Shown one piece after another: positions 1 to 6,513 of a stretch of DNA of 9,898 nt. Position 1 is the stretch's first letter; each line of letters starts with the position of its first letter. This stretch comes from Bacillota bacterium. GTDB lineage: Bacteria; Bacillota; Clostridia; Christensenellales; CAG-138. The position numbers were made by a program, and so were the translations under genes. The notes under the pieces were generated by a model. The model did no database searches, had not been told where the DNA came from, and saw only the letters and a list, made by a program, of their open reading frames with translations. Where the stretch lies: NCBI GenBank assembly GCA_023426265.1, contig JAFABA010000201.1, forward strand, positions 1 through 9,898. Reading direction: 5' to 3'.

Positions 1-2
1 CC

Positions 3-98
3 TTCCTGACGTTTGGTATATACATCGGCTCTTTTTTATGGTACTTTAGCGCCATTTATAAAAATTTCTTGGAATTTTCCCACTTGATCAGAAGCTGA
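3..98 (+). CDS. C-terminal end of an unidentified membrane protein (partial)
   Basis: An open frame enters from the left edge and ends at TGA 96-98, giving 31 residues. The first part (FLTFGIYIGSFLWYFSAIY) is strongly hydrophobic with Gly and aromatic residues, as in a transmembrane helix. It is followed by a short polar tail ending in LIRS. This looks like the last helix and cytoplasmic or external tail of an integral membrane protein. I do not recognise the family; a resemblance to the Gly-Ser-x-x-Trp helices of small exporters is only an impression. The gene is not an obvious flagellar gene, and in particular it does not look like the end of FliE. It is AT-rich compared with the operon that follows. 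The other two forward frames are interrupted within the same stretch. Confidence that it is coding is moderate. Confidence 0.4.
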   Translation, partial: FLTFGIYIGSFLWYFSAIYKNFLEFSHLIRS

Positions 99-120
99 GA
101 CAGTATTCACCAAAAAACTA

Positions 121-149
121 TTGAATCTGCAACTTATGACGTATACAAT
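121..149 (+). promoter_or_regulatory. Candidate sigma-A promoter for the fliF operon
   Basis: TTGAAT at 121-126 matches the -35 consensus TTGACA at four of six positions. TACAAT at 144-149 matches the -10 consensus TATAAT at five of six. The spacer is exactly 17 nt (127-143). An A-rich stretch just upstream (about 113-120) could act as an UP-like element. Transcription would start near 156, giving a leader of roughly 108 nt before fliF. A sigma-28 type site (TAAA, about 15 nt, GCCGATAT) was looked for and not found in this gap. The assignment rests on hexamers and spacing only. Confidence 0.5.
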
Positions 150-158
150 ACATATGTA
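149..158. promoter_or_regulatory. Palindrome TACATATGTA at the expected transcription start
   Basis: TACATATGTA is a perfect 10-bp palindrome that begins on the last base of the candidate -10 box and covers the expected start of transcription. That placement would suit a repressor operator. AT-rich palindromes of this size also arise by chance, and no cognate regulator is visible in the window. Confidence 0.2.
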
Positions 159-203
159 GAATTGTGTTTTATTGTGGGATTATATACAGCATCTTGTGTT
201 TTT

Positions 204-218
204 GGGGGGGCTTTTTTT
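204..218 (+). repeat. G7-C-T7 homopolymer tract in the fliF leader
   Basis: Seven G (204-210), one C and seven T (212-218) lie in the untranslated leader, about 45 nt before the fliF start and downstream of the candidate promoter. Tracts of this kind are prone to slipped-strand length change. A change here would not shift a reading frame but could alter leader folding. It is the only such G run in the window. Confidence 0.7.
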
Positions 219-263
219 GTCGTGCGCAGGGAAAGCAGCAAAAAAATACGATAGTATAGGTGA

Positions 264-1919
264 ATGCAATTGGGTGATTTTTTTAAAAACACCTTCGGCA
301 AGATAGCCGAATATTTTAAAAATCTTGAAAAAGGTCAAAAAACGAGATTTTTTGTTTTTGCCTTTTTAGCGGTAGCCATCGTGGTTGCCGCAAGCGTGCT
401 GCTCAACCAGAAATCCTATACGGTGCTTTACAGCGGTATGGAAGCCCAGGACGCAGGCGAAGTACTCTCTTTGCTGAAAGAAATGGATGTGGACGCCAAG
501 CCACAGGGCACCGATACCATATTGGTGGAGAGCAACCAGGCGGACAGCGTGCGTATGCAGCTTGCCGCGGATGGATATCCCAAAAGCGGCCTGAATTTTG
601 ATATTTTCTCCAACGCGTCGGGTCTGGGCATGACCGACATGGAAAAGCGCGTCTATTACCAGTTCCAACTGCAGGAAAACCTGGGACAAGTCATCAAAAA
701 GATGGAGAAAATAGACGACGCGGTAGTCAGCCTTTCGCTCGCGCAGGAAAGCGCCTATGTATTGTCTGAAGATGAAAAACCGGCCTCCGCTTCCGTGCTG
801 TTGAAGATAAAGGAAGGCGCCGAATTGGAACCCTCCGAGGCGCGCACGATCGCGGAGCTTGTATCCAAAAGCGTTTCCGGCCTGAGCCTGGATGACGTCA
901 GAATCGTAGATTCCAATATGAAGCTTTATAGCTTAGACGAAGTTGAAGAGGAACCGGTTCAGACCGCACAGCAGACCTACGAAATGATCGGTACGCAGCT
1001 TGCGCTGCAAAATACCGTGCAGGACAGAATTCAGCAACAGGTCATCAATCTTTTAACCCCCGTTTTTGGAGAAGGACGGGTGTTTGCGGAAGTCAGCGTC
1101 AAGCTTAACTTTGATAAGCAAAAATCGGAAAGTGTGGAATTTGCGCCCCCGCTTGAAAACGGAACCGAGGGTCTTGCCGTCAGCATGCAGGAACTGGCCG
1201 AAAGCATTAAGGGCGACGCGGCCGCCACCGGCGTACCAGGTATGGACTCGAGCGGCGGAACTTCCACCACAACCATCTATCCGGAATTGGAAACGGACGA
1301 GGATTCGATTTACAGCAAGGTCAGCCGTGAAACCAACCTGGAACTGAACGAAACGAGAACGCAGATCGATAACGCGCAGGGTCAGGTGCTCGACCTTTCC
1401 GTAGGCGTGGTCATCAACGGCACCGATATGGAGGAAGATTATTCGGAGAACGTGCAAAGCCTCGTGGCCAATGCCATCGGCGTGGAAACAGCCAAGGTAT
1501 CCGTGGAAATGATCCCCTTCTTCCAGCTTGAAACAGACGAAGGGCCCGGCATTGAGGAAGCGTTCAATTCCCAAAAGGAAATGATGAGCCAGGCAGTAAG
1601 CGCCTCCACCATGAGAACGCTTATTACCGCGGGCACAGTCGTACTTGTATTCCTGATTGGGCTTCTGGCCGTCGCAACGCTGCGCAAGAAGCCTGCGCCT
1701 GTCATGTATGCGGTAAACGAAGAGCCGGGCTCCATGATGGACCTCCAGGCGGGCGAAGAGGATATCCTGCCCACCATCGAGGAACCGGAACCTGTAGAGG
1801 TGCCCGAGATACCGGAAATAGAGAACACCACGCTTTCCTCGCTGGAGAAATACATCGAAAAGAGCCCGGACGCCGTGGTACAGCTTTTACGCAATTGGCT
1901 CAGCGACGATACGAAGTAG
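264..1919 (+). CDS. fliF: Flagellar MS-ring protein FliF
   Basis: FliF oligomerises in the cytoplasmic membrane into the MS ring, the base on which rotor, rod and export gate assemble. The 551-residue length is normal for the family. A transmembrane helix lies at about 29-48, directly after the LEKGQKTR segment typical of FliF N-termini. The YscJ/FliF ring-building region follows (about 50-225, with YTVLYSGME at 52-60), then the FliF C-terminal periplasmic region with a low-complexity Gly/Ser/Thr stretch (about 318-338). A second membrane helix lies at about 453-473. The cytoplasmic tail is acidic and proline-rich and ends in the FliG-binding segment (about 525-549, containing VVQLLRNWLSDD). 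The start is uncertain: the AGGTGA element (258-263) directly abuts ATG 264, whereas an in-frame TTG at 270 has ideal spacing. It appears to be the first flagellar gene of the transcript, with fliG 68 nt downstream. Confidence 0.97.
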   Translation: MQLGDFFKNTFGKIAEYFKNLEKGQKTRFFVFAFLAVAIVVAASVLLNQKSYTVLYSGMEAQDAGEVLSLLKEMDVDAKPQGTDTILVESNQADSVRMQLAADGYPKSGLNFDIFSNASGLGMTDMEKRVYYQFQLQENLGQVIKKMEKIDDAVVSLSLAQESAYVLSEDEKPASASVLLKIKEGAELEPSEARTIAELVSKSVSGLSLDDVRIVDSNMKLYSLDEVEEEPVQTAQQTYEMIGTQLALQNTVQDRIQQQVINLLTPVFGEGRVFAEVSVKLNFDKQKSESVEFAPPLENGTEGLAVSMQELAESIKGDAAATGVPGMDSSGGTSTTTIYPELETDEDSIYSKVSRETNLELNETRTQIDNAQGQVLDLSVGVVINGTDMEEDYSENVQSLVANAIGVETAKVSVEMIPFFQLETDEGPGIEEAFNSQKEMMSQAVSASTMRTLITAGTVVLVFLIGLLAVATLRKKPAPVMYAVNEEPGSMMDLQAGEEDILPTIEEPEPVEVPEIPEIENTTLSSLEKYIEKSPDAVVQLLRNWLSDDTK

Positions 1920-1975
1920 CATCCGCATGATGCGCTTTTATCATCGCCCCTGCCATCTTAACTGAGATTGAAAAA

Positions 1976-1981
1976 CGGAGG
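1976..1981 (+). promoter_or_regulatory. fliG ribosome binding site that decides the start
   Basis: CGGAGG abuts an in-frame ATG at 1982 but lies 6 nt before a second in-frame ATG at 1988. Only the second has workable spacing. It also gives the family-like start MAAQGLSSKEKAAILMISLG, so ATG 1988 is preferred. Confidence 0.75.
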
Positions 1982-1987
1982 ATGCTT

Positions 1988-2995
1988 ATGGCAGCCCAAG
2001 GTCTCTCATCCAAAGAAAAAGCTGCAATCTTAATGATCTCTTTGGGCAAGAACCATGCAGCGAAATTATACCCGTTCTTTTCCGAGGAGGAAGTGGAGCA
2101 GCTTACGCTGGCCATTACCAGCGTGCGGCGTATCGACCCGGAACTCAAAGACGCCGTCGTCAACGAATTTTACGAGATTTGCATGGCGCAAAAATTCATA
2201 TCCGAAGGCGGTATCGACTACGCCAAAGAGCTTCTGGACCAGGCGTTTGGCGAGGCGAAGGCAAACGAACTGATTTCCCGGTTATCCTCGGCATTACGCG
2301 TACGCCCTTTTGACTTTGTGCGGCGCGCGGACAGCTCGCAGATATACAACTTCCTGCAGGACGAGCATCCGCAGACGATCGCACTGATACTTTCCTACCT
2401 GGAACCCAAACAGGCGGCGCCCGTGCTTGCTTCCCTTCCTTCTGAAAAGCAGGCAAACGTCATCATAAGGATAGCGAACATGGGCGCGACCTCCCACGAA
2501 TATGTGAAGGATACCGAGCGTGTGCTCGAACACCGGCTTTCCTCGATGATGCTGGGCAACCAGACGGTGGCAGGCGGTATCGACAGCCTGGTCAGTATCA
2601 TCAACAGCGTGGACCGCGGCACGGAAAAGCGCCTGCTGATCGCGCTGGAACAAACGGACCCGGAACTTGCGGAGGAAATCAAGAACCGTATGTTTGTGTT
2701 CGAGGATATTACAAAGCTCACCGACCAGGCCATACAGCGCATCCTTCGCGAGGTGGACAACCGCGATCTTGCCGTCGCGCTCAAAACCGCGGGCAAGGAA
2801 GTCACCAAGGCGATATTCGACAATACCTCCAAGCGCCTGCAGGATATGATCAAGGAGGATATCGAATACATGGGTCCCGTGCGTGTGCGTGACGTGGAAG
2901 AGGCGCAGCAGAGGATCGTCAATACCATACGCAAGCTGGACGACGCCGGCGAGATATTCATTTCCCGCAGCAAGGAGGATGAGATGATTGTTTAA
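1988..2995 (+). CDS. fliG: Flagellar motor switch protein FliG
   Basis: FliG sits on the cytoplasmic face of the MS ring. It binds FliF through its N-terminal domain and FliM through its middle and C-terminal domains, and its C-terminal torque helix interacts with the MotA stator. With the start at 1988 the protein has 335 residues, the usual length. The N-terminal domain covers about 5-105. The middle domain carries the hallmark EHPQ at 126-129, followed by TIALILSYL. A Gly-Gly hinge lies at about 196-197 and the MFVF motif at 235-238. The charged torque helix follows (about 246-262, IQRILREVDNRDLAVAL), with the acidic and basic positions expected of a functional switch protein. No truncation or missing motif is seen. 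The gene overlaps fliH by 8 nt, which suggests translational coupling. Confidence 0.97.
   Translation: MAAQGLSSKEKAAILMISLGKNHAAKLYPFFSEEEVEQLTLAITSVRRIDPELKDAVVNEFYEICMAQKFISEGGIDYAKELLDQAFGEAKANELISRLSSALRVRPFDFVRRADSSQIYNFLQDEHPQTIALILSYLEPKQAAPVLASLPSEKQANVIIRIANMGATSHEYVKDTERVLEHRLSSMMLGNQTVAGGIDSLVSIINSVDRGTEKRLLIALEQTDPELAEEIKNRMFVFEDITKLTDQAIQRILREVDNRDLAVALKTAGKEVTKAIFDNTSKRLQDMIKEDIEYMGPVRVRDVEEAQQRIVNTIRKLDDAGEIFISRSKEDEMIV
2973..2978 (+). promoter_or_regulatory. fliH ribosome binding site inside the end of fliG
   Basis: AGGAGG, preceded by CA, lies in the last codons of fliG, 9 nt before a TTG codon at 2988. No ATG or GTG in the fliH frame is equally well placed, so this site is the main reason to accept the TTG start and the 8-nt overlap. 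Confidence 0.75.
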
Positions 2996-3926
2996 AATCG
3001 ACAAATCATCGGTGGAATTCCTCGACGCCAACCGCTTCCTGACTATTCTTCCCCCTCATGAACAAACGGAAGATGCTGCGCGGCAATTGGCCGCGCAGCA
3101 TCCTGACGCTTCGGACAATGCTTCCCCAAAAAGTCCCAGACATTCCGAAGCGGCGAAGCAGGACTTAAAAGAAGCCCCCAAAAAAGAAGCTTCCCGAAAA
3201 GAATCTTCCCAAAAGGAAGCTGCCGTTCATGCCGAAGACACTTCCCCCGAAGAGGTGCAGAAGACGACGCCCGAGCATGTGCTTGAGCTTGCAAAAGATG
3301 AGGCCGACCGCATCCGGAAGGATGCGGAAACGGCTGCCGCCAAATTGCTCGAAGACGCAAAATATGAATCGTTCTGCATTATAAACGAGGCCAGTACGCA
3401 AGCCGAGCAGATCCGCATAGAAGCGTGGCAAAAGGGCTACAGCGAAGGCATGGAGCTCCTTAACCAGCAAGCGGAAACGCAAAAGTCCGAGTTTGAAGGG
3501 TTCATGCGAAGTATCCTTTTGCAGACAGATCAATTTACGCAAGCAGTAAACGCAGCATTTGAAGAAAACGTGCTGCGGCTTTCTTTTGCGATTGCCAAAA
3601 AAATTATTAATATCCAATTAAAAAATGACGATAGTATATTTGAGCAATTGGTTAAGCGCACGGTTCAGCTCCATAATGAGGAGAGCAGGTTCTTCCTTCG
3701 CGTGAGCCCGTCCGCATACGAGCGGTATTTTCAAAACGGTTCGGATTGGCTGCGCGCTTCCATGGAATGTGCTCCCTTCAAGGTAGTTGCGGACGCAACG
3801 CTCCCTGAATACGGCATCCTGCTCGAAACCGAGGAAGGCTTGTTCAAAACAGGGCCGGACGTCCAGCTTGGCATTCTGAAAGAGGCGCTTGGCGTCAAGG
3901 GTTCAGCCGATGAAGCCGTTCTTTGA
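2988..3926 (+). CDS. fliH: Flagellar assembly protein FliH (export ATPase regulator)
   Basis: FliH forms a dimer that binds the export ATPase FliI, holds it in check and tethers it to the export apparatus at the C-ring. The predicted protein has 312 residues from a TTG start. Residues 1-50 are poorly conserved. Residues 55-95 form a charged low-complexity linker with four tandem five-residue units (61-80). A long helical, probably coiled-coil, region follows (about 95-175, with AKDEADRIRKDAETAAAKLLEDA and the AWQKGYSEG segment common in FliH). The C-terminal FliH/YscL domain covers about 190-300, with the diagnostic ending DATLPEYGILLETEEGLFKT and DVQLGILKEAL. The gene overlaps fliG by 8 nt and fliI by 17 nt. 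The coding sequence also contains a perfect inverted repeat (3072-3102) and a locally AT-rich patch (about 3590-3650). Confidence 0.93.
   Translation: MFKIDKSSVEFLDANRFLTILPPHEQTEDAARQLAAQHPDASDNASPKSPRHSEAAKQDLKEAPKKEASRKESSQKEAAVHAEDTSPEEVQKTTPEHVLELAKDEADRIRKDAETAAAKLLEDAKYESFCIINEASTQAEQIRIEAWQKGYSEGMELLNQQAETQKSEFEGFMRSILLQTDQFTQAVNAAFEENVLRLSFAIAKKIINIQLKNDDSIFEQLVKRTVQLHNEESRFFLRVSPSAYERYFQNGSDWLRASMECAPFKVVADATLPEYGILLETEEGLFKTGPDVQLGILKEALGVKGSADEAVL
3072..3102. repeat. Perfect 13-bp inverted repeat inside fliH
   Basis: The arm GATGCTGCGCGGC (3072-3084) is the exact reverse complement of GCCGCGCAGCATC (3090-3102), separated by the 5-nt loop AATTG. The stem is GC-rich and would form a very stable RNA hairpin about 85 nt after the fliH start codon, in codons 29-39. 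No T-run follows, so it is not a standard intrinsic terminator. It lies in the poorly conserved part of FliH, where codon choice is freer. Confidence 0.85.
3168..3227 (+). repeat. Four tandem 15-nt units in fliH (KEAxx repeats)
   Basis: Four consecutive imperfect 15-nt units encode KEAPK, KEASR, KESSQ and KEAAV (FliH residues 61-80). Each unit begins AA(A/G)GA(A), and most contain a (T/C)C(C) run in the second half. In-frame unit length means copy-number change would lengthen or shorten the linker without breaking the gene. Confidence 0.7.
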
Positions 3927-5244
3927 CATCAACAAATATGAAAATCTGATTGAACGGACCGACACCTTCGAACGCGTGGGTAAAGTCACGCAGGTGGTCG
4001 GCCTGGCGGTGGAATGCGTGGGCTTATGTGCCCATATGAACGATATCTGCCGCATTTATACAGGGCTCGGAAAAGAAGATTACATACTGGCCGACGTTGT
4101 GGGCTTTAAAGAAAACAAAGTGCTTTTGATGCCGCTTGGCGAACTGACCGGCATCGGCCCCAGCAACCGGGTGGTTTGCACGGGCGATACGCTGCGCGTA
4201 CCCGTGGGCGAACAGTATCTTGGACGGGTGCTTGATCCGTTTGGCCACCCGATGGACGGGCTTGGCGACGTCAGGCCGGACAAGTATTACAGCATTGAAA
4301 ACGCGCCGCCCAACCCGCTTTCCCGCACACCCATTCAGGAAGTGCTGCCGCTTGGCGTCAAAGCGATCGATGCAATGCTCACAATAGGCCGTGGCCAGAG
4401 GGTGGGCATATTCGCAGGAAGCGGCGTTGGAAAAAGCACGCTGCTGGGTATGATCGCCCGCAACGCGAAATCCGACGTGAATGTGATCGTATTGATCGGT
4501 GAACGCGGAAGGGAAGTCCGTTCATTCCTGGAGAACGATCTGGGAGAAGAAGGCCTGAAGCGCTCCGTCGTAGTCGTTGCTACTTCCGACCAGCCCGCTC
4601 TTGTGCGTTTGAAATCCGCAAGCGTTGGGACAAGCATCGCGGAGTATTTCCGGGATCAGGGCAAAAACGTGCTTTTGATGATGGACTCCCTCACCCGTTT
4701 TGCGATGGCGCAGAGGGAGATCGGCATGGCAATCGGCGAGCCACCCGTATCACGCGGGTATACGCCTTCCGTATTTGCCATAATGCCCAAGCTGCTCGAA
4801 CGCTCCGGAACATCGTTTAAAGGTTCCATCACAGGCCTTTACACGGTCCTTGTGGAAGGGGACGACATGAACGAGCCCATCGCCGACACGGTACGCGGCA
4901 TACTCGACGGGCACATCGTGCTTTCGCGCCACCTTGCAAACAGCAACCATTACCCCGCCATAGACGTGCTTGCAAGCATCAGCCGTCTGATGCCGGAGAT
5001 CACATCCCGGGAGCACTACGACCAGGCAGGGTTCGTGCGCAACATGCTCTATACCTACCAGAAAGCGCAGGACCTCATCGCCATAGGCGCATACAAGCGT
5101 GGATCGGACCCGAATATTGACCGCGCAATCGAGCTGCTGCCTCTTATCCACGCGTTGCTCCAGCAGCGCGTAGCAGAACGGTTCGGCTTTGAACAAACGC
5201 AGGAACTGCTGTTCGGGATCGGAAACAAGCGGGGTAACGCATGA
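3910..5244 (+). CDS. fliI: Flagellar export ATPase FliI
   Basis: FliI is the F1-beta-like hexameric ATPase that helps load and unfold substrates at the flagellar type III export gate. With the ATG at 3910 it has 444 residues, close to the family norm of about 440. The Walker A loop GSGVGKST lies at 170-177 (Lys175). The conserved GERGREV segment places the catalytic Glu at 198, 23 residues after the Walker lysine as in other FliI proteins. Walker B is VLLMMD at 254-259, followed by the signature SLTRFAMAQREIG. An N-terminal beta-barrel region (about 20-95) and RVLDPFGHPMDG (about 106-117) are also typical. ATG 3910 is preferred over the upstream TTG 3889 because AAGGG (3897-3901) sits 8 nt before it. 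The gene overlaps the end of fliH by 17 nt and shares ATGA with fliJ. Confidence 0.97.
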   Translation: MKPFFDINKYENLIERTDTFERVGKVTQVVGLAVECVGLCAHMNDICRIYTGLGKEDYILADVVGFKENKVLLMPLGELTGIGPSNRVVCTGDTLRVPVGEQYLGRVLDPFGHPMDGLGDVRPDKYYSIENAPPNPLSRTPIQEVLPLGVKAIDAMLTIGRGQRVGIFAGSGVGKSTLLGMIARNAKSDVNVIVLIGERGREVRSFLENDLGEEGLKRSVVVVATSDQPALVRLKSASVGTSIAEYFRDQGKNVLLMMDSLTRFAMAQREIGMAIGEPPVSRGYTPSVFAIMPKLLERSGTSFKGSITGLYTVLVEGDDMNEPIADTVRGILDGHIVLSRHLANSNHYPAIDVLASISRLMPEITSREHYDQAGFVRNMLYTYQKAQDLIAIGAYKRGSDPNIDRAIELLPLIHALLQQRVAERFGFEQTQELLFGIGNKRGNA

Positions 5245-5684
5245 AGAAATTCGCGTTTACGCTGCAAGGTGTCAATGACATCGCGCTTGCGACGGAAAAA
5301 CAGCTTAAAATCGAGATGCAGCGCATTATGGAGCGCTTGCGGCGGGTAATCCTGGAAATTGAGAATACCCAATCCGAGCTGAGCGCGCTCAAAGCCCGTT
5401 GTCTGCAGCTGATGCGCCTGGGGGATATGGATTCCCAAACCCTTGTGCAATACGAGCATTATTTTGAAAAACTCGAAGCCGCCCTCCAGGTGTTGAAACA
5501 GACGAAAATGCAGATCGAGCGGGAAAAGGAAAAATGCCTGCAGGCCCAGATCGAAAACCGCAAAGAGCTCAAAACGCTTGAGAAGCTCAGGGAAAAGCAG
5601 TACGAGGAGTACTTAAGCGAACTTCGGCGCGAGGAAGAAAAAGCAATAGGCGACCTTGTCGCTTTCCGCTCAACAATCCAGTAA
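5241..5684 (+). CDS. fliJ: Flagellar export protein FliJ
   Basis: FliJ is a small coiled-coil protein that resembles the gamma subunit of F-type ATPases. It sits in the FliI hexamer, contacts the export gate protein FlhA, and helps recycle export chaperones. The 147-residue length is typical of Gram-positive FliJ. The protein is almost entirely helical and highly charged, with heptad-like spacing throughout and no membrane segment. The N-terminus (MKKFAFTLQGVNDI) matches the usual FliJ beginning. Sequence conservation in this family is low, so position and coiled-coil character carry much of the call. The start codon overlaps the fliI stop (ATGA), with a GGGG element 6 nt upstream, indicating translational coupling to the ATPase it works with. 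Confidence 0.9.
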   Translation: MKKFAFTLQGVNDIALATEKQLKIEMQRIMERLRRVILEIENTQSELSALKARCLQLMRLGDMDSQTLVQYEHYFEKLEAALQVLKQTKMQIEREKEKCLQAQIENRKELKTLEKLREKQYEEYLSELRREEEKAIGDLVAFRSTIQ

Positions 5685-5697
5685 GCGAGGAACCAGT

Positions 5698-6504
5698 ATG
5701 GCCGAGAATACCAAGACAGCAGGCGCGCAAGCCTCTTCCGCAAATGCCGCGGCTCCCACGAAACCTGCCGCAAGCCAAGCGCAAAAAATACAGGCGGGCG
5801 TGCAAAAAGTCCCTGCCGCAAAAGGCGGTGTCTCCCCTGTTCCCAGGGTGAAACGACCGAAAAAGAAAGTCTCCGGCGCTTTGGTCGTAGGTCTGGTTTT
5901 TCTCCTGCTGATCGCTGCCACATTGGGTCTACTATATTTCGACCTTTACGGTGTAAAGGATTTTGCGGTGAGCGCGTTCCAACTGGAGAACCCCACCAAA
6001 AACCAGTTGAACGCCGTTAAACAGGAAGCGCAGGCGTTGGCGGATCAGGAAAAATCGCTGGCCGAACGGGAAGCCGCGTTAACTGAGGAGCGGCTAAAAG
6101 CAAACCAGGAGCAAAAGGAACTCGATAAAGCGCTCAGCGCCCGCGAAAAAGCGATTTCAGACAAGGAAAAAGATCTTGCGGCGCTGCAGACCAGTATTGA
6201 AGAGAAACAGGCGGAGCTGAATGAGCTTGAGGCGAAGCTTGAAATCAAACGCATCGATATTACCACCGCCGTCGAGATGTTTGCAGGCATGGCCCCTGGC
6301 AAAGCGGCAGACGCCCTTGAGGGCATAAAAGACCCGGCCGATATCGCCCTGCTGCTCCTGTATATGGACAGCGAGAAATCGGCGAAGATACTCAATGAAA
6401 TGAGAACAAAGCTTGCGACCAGCGTGATGATGGAGATCGCGGCGCTTAAGGAAGCGAACTCACTTCCCCCCGCCCCCTCCCCCACGCCGTCGCCCAAAAA
6501 ATAA
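5698..6504 (+). CDS. ylxF: YlxF/MotE-type membrane-anchored coiled-coil protein
   Basis: The 268-residue protein has five visible parts. There is an Ala/Pro-rich N-terminus (1-45), a basic stretch (RVKRPKKK, 50-57), one transmembrane helix (about 60-80), a long charged coiled coil (about 102-185), and a small C-terminal helical domain (about 188-250). The C-terminal domain contains MFAGMAPGKAADALEGIKDPADIALLLLYMDSEKSAKIL in sequence, which resembles the MotE/MgtE-N type fold. A Pro/Ser tail ends the protein (PPAPSPTPSPKK). The basic residues before the helix suggest a cytoplasmic N-terminus and an extracytoplasmic coiled coil. Genes of this type occupy the same slot between fliJ and fliK in Bacillus (ylxF). 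MotE is a chaperone for a motor protein in rhizobia, but the role in Gram-positives is unclear. The start at 5698 is chosen because GAGGA lies 6 nt upstream; it lies 13 nt after fliJ. Confidence 0.82.
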   Translation: MAENTKTAGAQASSANAAAPTKPAASQAQKIQAGVQKVPAAKGGVSPVPRVKRPKKKVSGALVVGLVFLLLIAATLGLLYFDLYGVKDFAVSAFQLENPTKNQLNAVKQEAQALADQEKSLAEREAALTEERLKANQEQKELDKALSAREKAISDKEKDLAALQTSIEEKQAELNELEAKLEIKRIDITTAVEMFAGMAPGKAADALEGIKDPADIALLLLYMDSEKSAKILNEMRTKLATSVMMEIAALKEANSLPPAPSPTPSPKK

Positions 6505-6513
6505 TATTATTTT

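Larger units (their letters stand above)
99..263 (+). other. AT-rich leader between the upstream gene and fliF
   Basis: This stretch has no credible gene on either strand. It holds a promoter-like pair of hexamers, a 10-bp palindrome, a G7-C-T7 homopolymer tract, and an A7 run that could pair with the T7 run (212-219 with 239-246) across a 19-nt loop. I see no intrinsic terminator for the upstream gene: the T7 run at 212-218 is preceded by a G run that has no matching C run. Confidence 0.6.

Noticed and set aside
284..313. Sigma-28-like pair (TAAA at 284-287 and GCCGAATA at 306-313)
   Set aside because: The spacer is 18 nt, longer than the usual 15-16. The -10 part carries an extra A compared with GCCGATA, and the site is inside the fliF coding sequence.
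1919..1940. GCATC-CGCAT-GATGC hairpin followed by GCTTTTA just after fliF, as a possible terminator
   Set aside because: The stem is only 5 bp and the T-run is four bases and not adjacent to the stem. fliG follows at once and belongs to the same operon, so termination here is unlikely.
2294..3031. Long antisense open frame opposite fliG
   Set aside because: fliG on the + strand is unambiguous with all its motifs. The antisense translation shows no recognisable domain and is the kind of frame that GC-biased coding strands produce.
3889..3909. Upstream TTG start for fliI
   Set aside because: The nearest AGAGG-like element is only 3 nt away from it, whereas ATG 3910 has AAGGG at 8 nt and gives the usual FliI length.
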